41,622 bases of DNA from contig JAGIAQ010000026.1 of assembly GCA_017744795.1 (NCBI GenBank), forward strand, positions 1-41,622, in the 5' to 3' direction. The notes beneath the pieces were generated by a model that made no database searches, was not told the origin of the DNA, and worked only from the letters and a program-made list of their open reading frames with translations. Shown here one piece after another: positions 8,459 to 16,717 of this stretch (position 1 is the stretch's first letter; every line of letters begins with the position of its first letter). Source of the stretch: Niabella sp. Lineage in GTDB: Bacteria > Bacteroidota > Bacteroidia > Chitinophagales > Chitinophagaceae. A program made the translations under genes and the position numbers.

Positions 8459-9271
8459 ATGCCGGCAATAAGTATCCCTACTTCATTCAATATCGATGTG
8501 GCCTTTGAAGTGCCCGGTTTTGGGCGGCGCCTGGGGGCGTTGCTGATCGATATGGCCGTAGAGCTCTGCTATCTCATTACGGCAAGCTGGCTGTTGGGCA
8601 AGATCGAAGCCGGTATGGGGGTCTGGGATGATGCCGGCGGGCATAATATATGGGCGATAGGATTGATCCTGATGGTGCCTTTTTTCCTGTACCACCCCAT
8701 TATGGAAATAACAACGAACGGGCAGAGCATTGGTAAGAAAGTGCTTGGACTAAAAGTGGTGAACAGCAACGGGGGCAAGGCAAGCATCAGTCAGTTCCTG
8801 ATACGCTGGCTGCTGCGGGTCTCTGATCTGTGGATGGTGTTCCTGATCTTTTTATTGATGACACTGGGCGGAGATAGCGTTCAGTCTGCCCTGGCATTTT
8901 TATTTGGTTTTGGTTTTTTACTTACTGATGTTATCCTGGTGGCTTCTTCAAAAAAAGGACAACGGGTTGGGGATATGCTGGCGCATACCATCGTGATACG
9001 GATCAACCGGGATCAGGATCTTTCCAATACCATTTTCAGAGAGGTGAATGAAGGGTATGTGCCAACCTTTCCGGAAGTGATGCGCATTAATGACCGCGAT
9101 TTGAACGTGATCAAAAGTCTGCTGGATGAAGCGCGCAAAACACATAAATATGATTCCTTACGATCTGCTGCAGATCGTGTAAAAGGTTATCTGAATATTT
9201 CAACCGACCTGGAACCCTACGTGTTTCTGGATAAACTGCTGGAAGATTATAATTATCTTTCTACAAACTAA
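8459..9271 (+). CDS. RDD family membrane protein
   Basis: This 270-residue protein has an N-terminal RDD domain: FEVPGFGRRLGALLIDMAVE carries the Arg and Asp residues that name the family. Three or four membrane helices follow, with NGQSIGKKVLGLKVV, then a soluble C-terminal region of about 90 residues. The ATG at 8459 gives the conserved PTSFNIDVAFEVPGFG N-terminus; an earlier in-frame Met at 8405 adds 18 unrelated residues. It diverges from the SpoIIM-like operon, a common pairing in Bacteroidota, so it is probably functionally linked to the MoxR cluster. Substrate or role is unknown; some RDD proteins have been proposed as transporters. Confidence 0.85.
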   Translation: MPAISIPTSFNIDVAFEVPGFGRRLGALLIDMAVELCYLITASWLLGKIEAGMGVWDDAGGHNIWAIGLILMVPFFLYHPIMEITTNGQSIGKKVLGLKVVNSNGGKASISQFLIRWLLRVSDLWMVFLIFLLMTLGGDSVQSALAFLFGFGFLLTDVILVASSKKGQRVGDMLAHTIVIRINRDQDLSNTIFREVNEGYVPTFPEVMRINDRDLNVIKSLLDEARKTHKYDSLRSAADRVKGYLNISTDLEPYVFLDKLLEDYNYLSTN

Positions 9272-9296
9272 GCACTCGTTTATGCAACTGTCGAAT

Positions 9297-9384
9297 GCCA
9301 CGAATTCACAAATATGCGTCAGCGGCGCATTTTGCTTCGGGTCTATTTTTCTCTGAAAAGGGAACAACAGACAATTCATTCGTG
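9297..9384. repeat. Decayed inverted copy of the GCCACGAATGCACGAAT repeat
   Basis: GCCACGAATTCACAAAT at 9297-9313 differs at two positions from the intact repeat seen four times around 29-31 kb. CATTCGTGTC at 9377-9386 looks like a worn opposite arm. The 60 bases between hold a small hairpin (ATGCG-N7-CGCAT) and no gene. I read this as an old, eroded copy of the same palindrome family. Confidence 0.45.
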
Positions 9385-9402
9385 TCCCGATGGCTATCGG
9401 GA
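9385..9402. terminator. Hairpin between convergent RDD and small membrane protein genes
   Basis: TCCCGAT-GGCT-ATCGGGA is a perfect 7-bp stem with a 4-base loop, followed on the plus strand by GGCTGCTTTT. It lies between two convergent genes and probably ends transcription from the RDD side. Similar palindromes recur between Bacteroidota genes, so it may also be an interspersed repeat. Confidence 0.5.
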
Positions 9403-9419
9403 TGGCTGCTTTTAAATCG

Positions 9420-9866
9420 TCAACCGATACCGCCCATTTTTGTCATCAGGATGGCCATCAGTAAAAGCCCCAGGAAGGAGATGGCGAGCACGGCCAGGAT
9501 CCTGAAATACGCGCCCAGGGCAATAAGTCCCCGGGTCAATAAACCTTTGTCATCCTGCTCTAATCCTTTTTTTGCATATCTCGAAAAAGTGAACAGGTTG
9601 TAGAAAAGCAATCCGCTTATCGCGAGTGAAATGATCACCATAAGGAGATTGCCGCCGGCGGCCAGCTGCGCAGTGTTATCGCTGAACCCTTCTTTCGCCG
9701 GCTGGGGCAACGGAGCGGGTTTTAGAAAAAAAGCCAGAACGCTTACAAGGGTTCCTGCAATCGACAGCAAAGCGGCGATACCGGCGGTTTTTGAAGTGGT
9801 GATAATTTTGCATTTTGTGTAAAAGTCCAGTGGTATGGAGGACTGCTGTTCTTGCCCGGTATTCAT
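9420..9866 (-). CDS. Small membrane protein, DUF5362-like
   Basis: This 148-residue protein has three or four hydrophobic segments: TAGIAALLSIAGTLVSVLAFF, GGNLLMVIISLAISGLLFY and ILAVLAISFLGLLLMAILM. Between the last two sits a soluble stretch SRYAKKGLEQDDKGLLTRGL. The layout (helix, helix, FxRYAKKGxxxxD, helix) also appears in the upstream gene (NFLKTGVQQKDAASISEGF), so the two look like paralogues. It resembles DUF5362 proteins, but this is from layout rather than a firm signature. Start and upstream stop overlap as TAATG, indicating translational coupling. Function unknown. Confidence 0.7.
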   Translation of the reverse strand: MNTGQEQQSSIPLDFYTKCKIITTSKTAGIAALLSIAGTLVSVLAFFLKPAPLPQPAKEGFSDNTAQLAAGGNLLMVIISLAISGLLFYNLFTFSRYAKKGLEQDDKGLLTRGLIALGAYFRILAVLAISFLGLLLMAILMTKMGGIG

Positions 9867-10291
9867 TAAAGTAATGTTGAAATATTAACTAAAAGGCTGA
9901 TTGCGGAAAATACTGCCATTGCAATAAAAAACCGGTTCAGGTACACGAACCCTTCACTGATCGATGCGGCGTCTTTTTGCTGTACGCCGGTTTTTAGAAA
10001 ATTAGCCGCTTTGTATAGAAAATATAAAACGGCTGCGGCAATGAAAAAGATGATAAAAAATGCAACGACCAATCCGCCATATAACCCCGTCATCTTGATG
10101 GGTGCGGCAGCCGCCATTTCACGGAAAATGGCGGCTCCGTTAAACAATACTCCGGCAACGATGAATGCGCCGATACCAAACCCAATGGTTGTGATCAGGC
10201 GTGCCCACCGGCTGATGTTGCTGAATTGCTGGTCAAAAACGGGATCGCTCTCATTCGTTTGAAAAATGGATGGATCTTCTTGTTCTGTCAT
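9866..10291 (-). CDS. Small membrane protein, paralogue of its downstream neighbour
   Basis: This 141-residue protein has a polar N-terminus (about 30 residues rich in Asp, Glu and Asn), then helices at LITTIGFGIGAFIVAGVLF, GGLVVAFFIIFFIAAAVLYF and IAMAVFSAISLLVNI. The soluble linker FLKTGVQQKDAASISEGFVY matches the position of the equivalent linker in the next gene. Its stop shares bases with the next start (TAATG). The pair probably forms a small membrane complex, but no role can be assigned. A near-consensus TATATTTA box lies upstream on the minus strand. Confidence 0.65.
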   Translation of the reverse strand: MTEQEDPSIFQTNESDPVFDQQFSNISRWARLITTIGFGIGAFIVAGVLFNGAAIFREMAAAAPIKMTGLYGGLVVAFFIIFFIAAAVLYFLYKAANFLKTGVQQKDAASISEGFVYLNRFFIAMAVFSAISLLVNISTLL

Positions 10292-10330
10292 GCGTATCTT
10301 TTTTGAGGCGGTAAATATAGTGAAACCTGA

Positions 10331-11761
10331 TTATTTCCATCCGCCGCCTAATGCCTGATACAACTGTACGATCGCATTTAAACGACCATATTTAGCGTCG
10401 ATATAGTTAAGCTCGGCCTGCAATTCGTTTGTCATTGCTGTAATGACATCCAAATAATTCCCCAAACCGTTATTCACTAATTCCTGCGAATATTTTGATG
10501 CTGTATCATATTGCCGGAACTCCTGTTGTTTCAGGTCGATCAGCTTCGCCTGTGCATCATAAGTAAACAGGGCATCAGATACATCTTTACTTGCGTTCAG
10601 GATCGTTTTCTTGTAATTATTATAGGCGATCTGTTGGCTGGCCTGCGATACTTCGTACTGCGTGCGGATCTGGCGTTTGTTAAGGATGGGTTGTAACAAA
10701 GAGCCGGTAACCGACGTAAAAAGCGAGCTGGCGCTAAACAGCCTGTCGAACACCACACTTTGTAAACCACCGCTGGCACTAATGGTCAACGAAGGATAAA
10801 AGGCTGCTTTTGCCGCGTTGGTGGCATAAAACGCATTCATATAAGAAAACTCAGCGGCTTTTACATCGGGCCGGTTGGTGAGCAATTGAACCGGCACACC
10901 AATGGCCAATGGAGACGTGATCTGCTGCTGATCGATCTTGTTACGATCGATCGCCTGCGGCGGAATGCTCAGCAGAGTGCAGAAATAGTTTTCCAGCAGC
11001 TTGATGCTCTTATCCAGGTTAACCAGGATGCCTTTTGAGTTAAGCAGCAGGGCTTCGCTTTGACGAACGGCAACTGCGGTAACCGTTCCCGCCTGTTGCA
11101 GGGCCTTCGTGGTTTCCAGGTAGCTTGCGCGATAGGCAACAGTTTCTTCGGTTATCTTTTTTTGTTCATCAAGCGCCAGCAGCTGATAATACGCGTCGGC
11201 GATAGACGCGATCAGGGTTGATTTTACGGCCTGGTGTGCTGCTTTCGACTGCAGCAAACTGGCGAGGGCAGCGTCTTTGCTGCTTTTGATCTTACCCCAG
11301 ATGTCAGCCTCCCAGTTTACGGTGCCGGAAAGGGTGTACTGGTCCAGAAACAGGCGCTTGCCGCCAGATAATTGTCCCAGCTGAGTATTGAGCGAAGTGC
11401 TGGACAGGTTATACGATGGCCCGGCGGAAATGGTAGGAAAGAACCCTGCTTTTCCCTGTTTTAAATAGGCCTCTGCGGCTGCAATTTGCTGGATGGCATT
11501 GCGTATATCCAGATTCTGTTCCAGCGCCTGGTTGATATACCCCCTGAGCTTTTCATCTGTAAACAGTTCTTTCCACGAAACATTTGCCAGGGTAGTGGTA
11601 TCTGTTGCCAACTGATCGGTGCGATACCGGGCATCGTTTTCCAATGCTTTGGGCTGCCGGTACGGTTTTGCCACAAAACAAGCCTGTAGCATAACCACCA
11701 GTACCACCAGTGGAACCAGTTTTAAGGGAACATTATTTTTTGTAATAGTATCAAATTTCAT
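10331..11761 (-). CDS. RND efflux outer-membrane factor, TolC/NodT family lipoprotein
   Basis: This is the outer-membrane channel of the first tripartite pump. The 476-residue product starts with a lipoprotein signal (LVVMLQAC, Cys 28), followed by two outer-membrane efflux repeats. SWKELFTDEKLRGYINQALE and NLDIRNAIQQIAAAEAYLKQ are characteristic of the NodT/OprM class. RPDVKAAEFSYMNAFYATNA and AFYPSLTISASGGLQS mark the second half. I start at the ATG at 11761; a TTG 18 bases earlier would add six residues before the signal. It overlaps the permease gene by 11 bases and is the last gene of the operon. Confidence 0.93.
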   Translation of the reverse strand: MKFDTITKNNVPLKLVPLVVLVVMLQACFVAKPYRQPKALENDARYRTDQLATDTTTLANVSWKELFTDEKLRGYINQALEQNLDIRNAIQQIAAAEAYLKQGKAGFFPTISAGPSYNLSSTSLNTQLGQLSGGKRLFLDQYTLSGTVNWEADIWGKIKSSKDAALASLLQSKAAHQAVKSTLIASIADAYYQLLALDEQKKITEETVAYRASYLETTKALQQAGTVTAVAVRQSEALLLNSKGILVNLDKSIKLLENYFCTLLSIPPQAIDRNKIDQQQITSPLAIGVPVQLLTNRPDVKAAEFSYMNAFYATNAAKAAFYPSLTISASGGLQSVVFDRLFSASSLFTSVTGSLLQPILNKRQIRTQYEVSQASQQIAYNNYKKTILNASKDVSDALFTYDAQAKLIDLKQQEFRQYDTASKYSQELVNNGLGNYLDVITAMTNELQAELNYIDAKYGRLNAIVQLYQALGGGWK

Positions 11762-14700
11762 GATCAAAATTTTTCTCAAATTTTAGAGGTTTTATTTTCT
11801 CCTGGAGCCACTGGAATATCACGAAGAGCACCGGGATCACCAGTAATCCCAGGATGGTGCCGATCAACAAGCCGGAGGCGGCACCTGTTGCAATAGACCG
11901 GTTACCAATGGATCCGATACCGGTGGCATACACCAACGGCATCATACCGGCGATAAAGGCAAAGGAAGTCATCAGGATGGGACGTAAACGTGCCTTGGCC
12001 GCATTGATGGCTGCCATGGCAATGCTTTCGCCTTTCTGCCGGCGCTGCACACCGAACTCAACGATAAGGATCGCATTTTTTGCAAGCAGCCCTACCAGCA
12101 TGATCAGCGCGATCTGGAAATAAATATTGTTTTCCAGTCCGAACAGCCATTGTCCGAAATAGGCGCCCATCACCCCCATGGGAAGCGATATGATCACAGA
12201 AAGCGGGATGATATAACTTTCGTATTGCGCGCTGAGGATAAAATAAACGAACACCAGACTTAACGCGAATATGATCAGGGTCTGTGATCCGGAATTGATC
12301 TCTTCCCGCGTTAAACCGGAATAGTCGATGCCGTAACTGTTGGAAAGGGTGCTTTGTGCCACCTGCTGTACAGCTTTAATGGCATCTCCCGTGCTGAAGC
12401 CGGGATTGGAAGCACCGGTAATATCAACAGAAGAGAACAGGTTGAAACGGGTTACGAATTGCGGACCATAGACCCGCTCTAATGTTAAGAATTGTGATAC
12501 AGGCGCCATCTGACCACTTCCGGTTTTTACAAAAAAGGAATTCAGGTCGCCGGTATTGATCCGGCTTTCCGGCAAGGACTGCACCATTACCCGGTATTGT
12601 TTGCCGTATTTAGCAAAGTCAGCTGCGTAAATGCCGCCGATGTATCCCTGCATGGTAGACAGCAGGCTGCTTACCGAAACACCGGCCTCGCTGGCTTTGG
12701 GCACATTGATCACCATTTCATATTGCGGGTAGCGTGTATTAAAGGAAGTTTGAGCATACTGCACTTCGGGGCGTTTCATTAATTCGCCAATAAAACGCTG
12801 TGCTGTTCCATCCAATTCGGTTATCGGTTGCCCGCCTTTGCCCAGCAAAGAGAACTGGAACCCGGCGCTGTTACCGAATCCGGGCACACTGGGCGGACTG
12901 AAAAAGATCATTTTCGAATCGGGGATGGAGGCGCCCACGCCGAATAGTTTTTTGGTAATGACATCTACCGACTGATCTTTTGCATCGTTTCTTTCCGCAA
13001 AAGGTTTTAATTTAACAAAGGCCAGACCGAAATTACTTCCTGCACCGGATATCAGGCTGCGCCCGGTGCTAAAAGTAACGCCTTCTATTCCCGGTATCTT
13101 TGATGCCTTTTGTGTCAGTTCTTTCATCGCCTGGTAGGTGCGGTCCATAGAGGCACTGGGGGGAAGCTCCACATTGGCGAAAATAATCCCTCTGTCTTCT
13201 GCCGGCACAAATCCCGTAGGTGTTTTTGTGCTGATAAAGAAGATCAATCCCATTGAGGCTGCTAGAATGATCAGTGTTACCCACTTGTGGCGGATCAGGA
13301 AAATAAAGGCTTTTCCATACCGCTTGGTCAGGGTGTGAAACGCAATATTAAAACCGTCAAAAAAGCGGCGGACGAAATTTTTCTTTTTATGTTCGTGGGT
13401 GTCGTCATGCGGGCGTAACAGCAGCGCACAAAGCGCCGGGCTTAGCGATAATGCATTTGCCGCCGAAATAAGAATCGCCACGATCAGCGTAATCCCGAAC
13501 TGTTTATAAAATACGCCGGTGGGGCCTTTAATAAATGTAACAGGAATAAATACCGCAGCCATCACAAGTGTTATCGAAATAATGGCGCCGGTGATCTCGT
13601 GCATGGCATCCATTGTAGCTTTCTTGGGGTCCTTTTCTCCGTGGTCCATTTTTGAGTGCACCGCTTCTACCACCACAATGGCGTCATCCACCACAATACC
13701 AATGGCCAGTACCAGTGCAAAAAGCGTTAAGAGGTTTAGCGAAAAGCCCATCAGGTTAAGGAAAAAGAAGGTACCCACAATGGATACCGGAACGGCAATG
13801 GCCGGAATTAAAGTGGAACGAAAATCCTGAAGGAAAATGAACACCACAATAAACACCAGCACAAAAGCCTCCACGAGCGTGTGAATTACCTTATCAATAG
13901 ATGCTTCGAGGAATTCATTGGTATCGTAGTTGATCACATAACCGATCCCTTTGGGTAATGTTTTCTCGGTTTCCTTCAGGTATTTTTTTATGTCAATGAT
14001 GATCTGCTGCGCGTTGGATCCCGGGGTCTGGAAGATACCCATACTGATCCCCGGGCGACCAGAACTTTCTCCTACGCCAGAATATGCCAGGGCATCCAGT
14101 TTTATAGAAGCAACGTCTTTCAGGCGCAGGAACTGCCCCTGTCCGAGCGACTTTATGATAATGTTTTCATACTCACTTTCTTCATTGAACTTCCCCTTAT
14201 AAGTGATTACATATTCAAAGGAGCCGCCGGCATTTTGTCCTAAAGAACCGGCTGCGGCTTCAAGGCTCTGGCTGTTGATGGCGCTTACCACATCAGCAGG
14301 AACGATGCCATAGGATGCCAGCTTTTGGGGATCCAGCCAAACGCGCATGGCATAGGTTTTTCCACCAAATACCTGTGCGTCGCCCACGCCAAAAATGCGC
14401 TTGATGCCGGGGATGACATTGATGTCAAGATAATTCTGAAGGAATACATCATTCAGGTCCTTATTGGTCGTATAAAAAGTAAGGAACATGAGGGCACTCG
14501 TTTGCTGCTTTTGCGTTACCACACCGGCCCGGGTTACTTCAGACGGTAGCAGCGGCGCGGCGCGGGCTACCCGGTTTTGCACGTTTACGGCTGCGATATC
14601 CGGATCGATACCCTGTTTAAAAAAGACGTTGATCGTAGCGCTGCCATCGTTGCCGGCAGTAGAGGTAATATAATCCATACCTTCCACCCCGTTCACCTGC

Positions 14701-14900
14701 TCTTCAATGGGAATGATCACACTTTTTTGTACGGTCTGCGCATTGGCCCCCGTATAAGTTGCCCTCACATTTACCGTTGGCGGAGCAATATCGGGATACT
14801 GTGTTACCGGCAGGGAAATGATCCCCAGTATTCCCAACAGCACCAGGATAACGGAGATTACCGTGGAGAGTATAGGCCGGTTGATGAATGTTTTAATCAT
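11751..14900 (-). CDS. RND efflux permease, HAE1 family (AcrB-like)
   Basis: This is the inner-membrane proton-driven pump of the first tripartite system, 1049 residues. The N-terminus MIKTFINRPILSTVISVILV is standard for the family. The transmembrane proton-relay residues are all present: Asp405-Asp406 in GIVVDDAIVVVEAVHSKM and Lys941 in LLAKNAILIVEFG. Family motif GVEGMDYITSTAGNDGSATI is in the first porter region. It should export hydrophobic compounds, taking them from the periplasm or membrane and passing them through the adaptor to the TolC-like channel. The adaptor stop is two bases upstream and the outer-membrane factor overlaps downstream. Substrate cannot be read from sequence. Confidence 0.96.
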   Translation of the reverse strand: MIKTFINRPILSTVISVILVLLGILGIISLPVTQYPDIAPPTVNVRATYTGANAQTVQKSVIIPIEEQVNGVEGMDYITSTAGNDGSATINVFFKQGIDPDIAAVNVQNRVARAAPLLPSEVTRAGVVTQKQQTSALMFLTFYTTNKDLNDVFLQNYLDINVIPGIKRIFGVGDAQVFGGKTYAMRVWLDPQKLASYGIVPADVVSAINSQSLEAAAGSLGQNAGGSFEYVITYKGKFNEESEYENIIIKSLGQGQFLRLKDVASIKLDALAYSGVGESSGRPGISMGIFQTPGSNAQQIIIDIKKYLKETEKTLPKGIGYVINYDTNEFLEASIDKVIHTLVEAFVLVFIVVFIFLQDFRSTLIPAIAVPVSIVGTFFFLNLMGFSLNLLTLFALVLAIGIVVDDAIVVVEAVHSKMDHGEKDPKKATMDAMHEITGAIISITLVMAAVFIPVTFIKGPTGVFYKQFGITLIVAILISAANALSLSPALCALLLRPHDDTHEHKKKNFVRRFFDGFNIAFHTLTKRYGKAFIFLIRHKWVTLIILAASMGLIFFISTKTPTGFVPAEDRGIIFANVELPPSASMDRTYQAMKELTQKASKIPGIEGVTFSTGRSLISGAGSNFGLAFVKLKPFAERNDAKDQSVDVITKKLFGVGASIPDSKMIFFSPPSVPGFGNSAGFQFSLLGKGGQPITELDGTAQRFIGELMKRPEVQYAQTSFNTRYPQYEMVINVPKASEAGVSVSSLLSTMQGYIGGIYAADFAKYGKQYRVMVQSLPESRINTGDLNSFFVKTGSGQMAPVSQFLTLERVYGPQFVTRFNLFSSVDITGASNPGFSTGDAIKAVQQVAQSTLSNSYGIDYSGLTREEINSGSQTLIIFALSLVFVYFILSAQYESYIIPLSVIISLPMGVMGAYFGQWLFGLENNIYFQIALIMLVGLLAKNAILIVEFGVQRRQKGESIAMAAINAAKARLRPILMTSFAFIAGMMPLVYATGIGSIGNRSIATGAASGLLIGTILGLLVIPVLFVIFQWLQEKIKPLKFEKNFDHEI

Positions 14901-14902
14901 GT

Positions 14903-16099
14903 TTAGAATACAGGTTTAATGGCTTTTATAATACTGTCGAAGTTTGCGGGGCGCGGGATGATGGCAGCGCCGTTGCGGAGGCTGCCCACGCCGGAGGCGA
15001 TGATGGTGTCTCCCTGTTTTACACCACCGCCCAGCAGTGCCATGTTATCAATACGGTCTAAGATACCTACGGGAACGGAGCTGATGGTATCCTTATCTAC
15101 TTTATAAACATATACCATGCCCTGCTGCTCGAAAGTAGCTGCTTCCGGAACCGCCAGTACATTATTGTACGGTTTGGGGATCATTACGGTGCCGCTGTTT
15201 CCGTTCGCCAGTAAATGTCCCTGGTTGGGGAAAGATACGCGGAAAAGGATGGTTCCGGTTTGCGGATCGATCTGACCGGTAACCGCCTTTACAGTTCCCT
15301 TCTGTTCATAAAGCTGACCATTGGCCAGTTGAAGGGAAACAGGCGGAATATTTTTAAGTTTTGCTGCTACCGTAGCGCCCGGCGTTTGTTTTAAAAAGTC
15401 GAGATATTCTTTTTCATTCATCGAAAAATAAGCATAGATCTCACTTACGTCCGATACCGTTGTAATAGGCGTTTGGTCGGTTGGTCCTACCAGGCTGCCG
15501 ATCCGCAGGGGCAGCTTACCTACAATGCCATTGATCGGGCTCCGGATCACCGAATAATCGACGTTGGCAGCAGCGCTGAGGTAATTGGCCTGCGCCTGGC
15601 TACGGCTTGCCTTGGCCTGCTGCAGCTGGCTTTGTGCCGAACGTAATTGCGCTTTGGCCGTTTCGAGTTGCACGTTACTAATGATCTTTTTTTCAACCAA
15701 GGGTATTAGTTTGTCTACATCAACCTGTGCTGCATTTACGTTCGCTTCGGCTGCGCTGATGTTGGCTTGTGCGGCGCCCACACCACTTTTGGCGGCTGCA
15801 GCGGTTTCGGAAAGCGTATTCGTTTCCAGCCGGAACAGGATCTGGCCCTTGTGCACCGGTTGTCCTTCGTCAACAAGCATTTGTTTTATATATCCTGAAA
15901 TTTTTGCACGTACATCATTGTTAACACGGCCCTGTATGCTGGCGGGAAAAGTATAGTAGCCGGTTACTGATTTTACGGGCACAGCAACAACCGGGTAGGG
16001 GCGTGCAGCGTTAGGATTTGGGGCCTGTTGTTTTCCGCCGCAGGCCAGCAGCAGCAACGCGGGGATGCAGCTTGCGATTACGTGTAGTTTTATATTCAT
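14903..16099 (-). CDS. RND efflux periplasmic adaptor (AcrA/MexA-like lipoprotein)
   Basis: This is the membrane-fusion protein of the first pump, 398 residues. A lipoprotein signal ends at Cys20 (PALLLLACGG). The lipoyl-half motifs ARPYPVVAVPVKSV and ISGYIKQMLVDEGQPVHKGQ follow, with a long alanine- and glutamine-rich coiled-coil hairpin (about residues 95-165) that docks on the outer-membrane channel. NYSVIRSPINGIVGKLPLR-like sequence (VDYSVIRSPINGIVGKLPLR) closes the lipoyl domain. I use the ATG at 16099; an upstream TTG at 16114 would add five residues. It lies 18 bases after the regulator gene and 2 bases before the permease. Confidence 0.94.
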   Translation of the reverse strand: MNIKLHVIASCIPALLLLACGGKQQAPNPNAARPYPVVAVPVKSVTGYYTFPASIQGRVNNDVRAKISGYIKQMLVDEGQPVHKGQILFRLETNTLSETAAAAKSGVGAAQANISAAEANVNAAQVDVDKLIPLVEKKIISNVQLETAKAQLRSAQSQLQQAKASRSQAQANYLSAAANVDYSVIRSPINGIVGKLPLRIGSLVGPTDQTPITTVSDVSEIYAYFSMNEKEYLDFLKQTPGATVAAKLKNIPPVSLQLANGQLYEQKGTVKAVTGQIDPQTGTILFRVSFPNQGHLLANGNSGTVMIPKPYNNVLAVPEAATFEQQGMVYVYKVDKDTISSVPVGILDRIDNMALLGGGVKQGDTIIASGVGSLRNGAAIIPRPANFDSIIKAIKPVF

Positions 16100-16116
16100 A
16101 AATCCAGATTTCAATT

Positions 16117-16581
16117 TTATTTCTGTAAATTTTTTATGGTACTGTCAATGGTTTTGATATGCTTGTTTAGTATTTCACCGTATTGATCCAATGACTTAAT
16201 AAAAGTGGCATTGGGTGATTTTTCTTTTTTGCAGCACAGGGCCATGCGTGCCATTAATTCTTTTTCTTTTTCCAGTTTATTAAGAATATTTCCAAACCGG
16301 ATGCCCATGTATTGCGGGTTGATGCGGTACTGCCGCTTGCGCGAATCAATAGGGGTAATGTACTCGATGAACCGGTGCTGCAGGAGCATTTGCAATGCAT
16401 TGGAAAGGGAGCTTTTGCTCACATTGAATTTTAACAGCAGATCATCAAACGTATGCCCCGCGCCCTGGGTATCAAACATCAGGTATACATATACTTTTGC
16501 GTTTAGCGGGGGCAGGCGGTACAGGTCGCCGTAAAAGGTGACCATATCCTGATATAGTTCTTTTTTTGCTGTTGAGGTCAT
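16117..16581 (-). CDS. GbsR/MarR-type transcriptional regulator of the RND operon
   Basis: This 154-residue protein has a winged-helix DNA-binding core: LPPLNAKVYVYLMF, then the HTH with GHTFDDLLLKFNVSKSSLSN and ALQMLLQHRFIEYI, and a wing SRKRQYRI. A C-terminal helix (residues about 95-150) should dimerise. GbsR-type proteins are MarR relatives found in front of RND operons in Bacteroidota. As first gene of the operon it probably represses its own transcription and the pump's. Its promoter region carries a palindrome between the -33 and -7 boxes. The presumed ligand is unknown. Confidence 0.85.
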   Translation of the reverse strand: MTSTAKKELYQDMVTFYGDLYRLPPLNAKVYVYLMFDTQGAGHTFDDLLLKFNVSKSSLSNALQMLLQHRFIEYITPIDSRKRQYRINPQYMGIRFGNILNKLEKEKELMARMALCCKKEKSPNATFIKSLDQYGEILNKHIKTIDSTIKNLQK

Positions 16582-16601
16582 GTAGGATCAGATAAACACC
16601 G

Positions 16602-16636
16602 CAAAGGTATAGTTGGTTCGGTAAAAAACGAACAAA
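16602..16636 (-). promoter_or_regulatory. Promoter of the RND operon with a candidate operator inside it
   Basis: On the minus strand TACCTTTG (16609-16602) matches the -7 consensus TAnnTTTG exactly and TTTG (16636-16633) is a -33 box, 23 bases apart. Within the spacer lies an inverted repeat, GTTCG-N8-CGAAC (16616-16633). A dimeric regulator bound there would block RNA polymerase, fitting autorepression by the GbsR/MarR-type protein whose start is about 20 bases downstream. Confidence 0.6.
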
Positions 16637-16717
16637 CGGGTATTAAATTAATCTTAATTAAATACTGCCTGCAGGAAGAATCAGAAACAATCTGCTGCTG
16701 ACAAAGTTGACAGGAAA

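Noticed and set aside
9285-9420. Possible small ORF between the RDD gene and the small membrane protein gene
   Set aside because: The plus-strand frame runs through the hairpin and antisense to a clear membrane-protein gene, without coding character.
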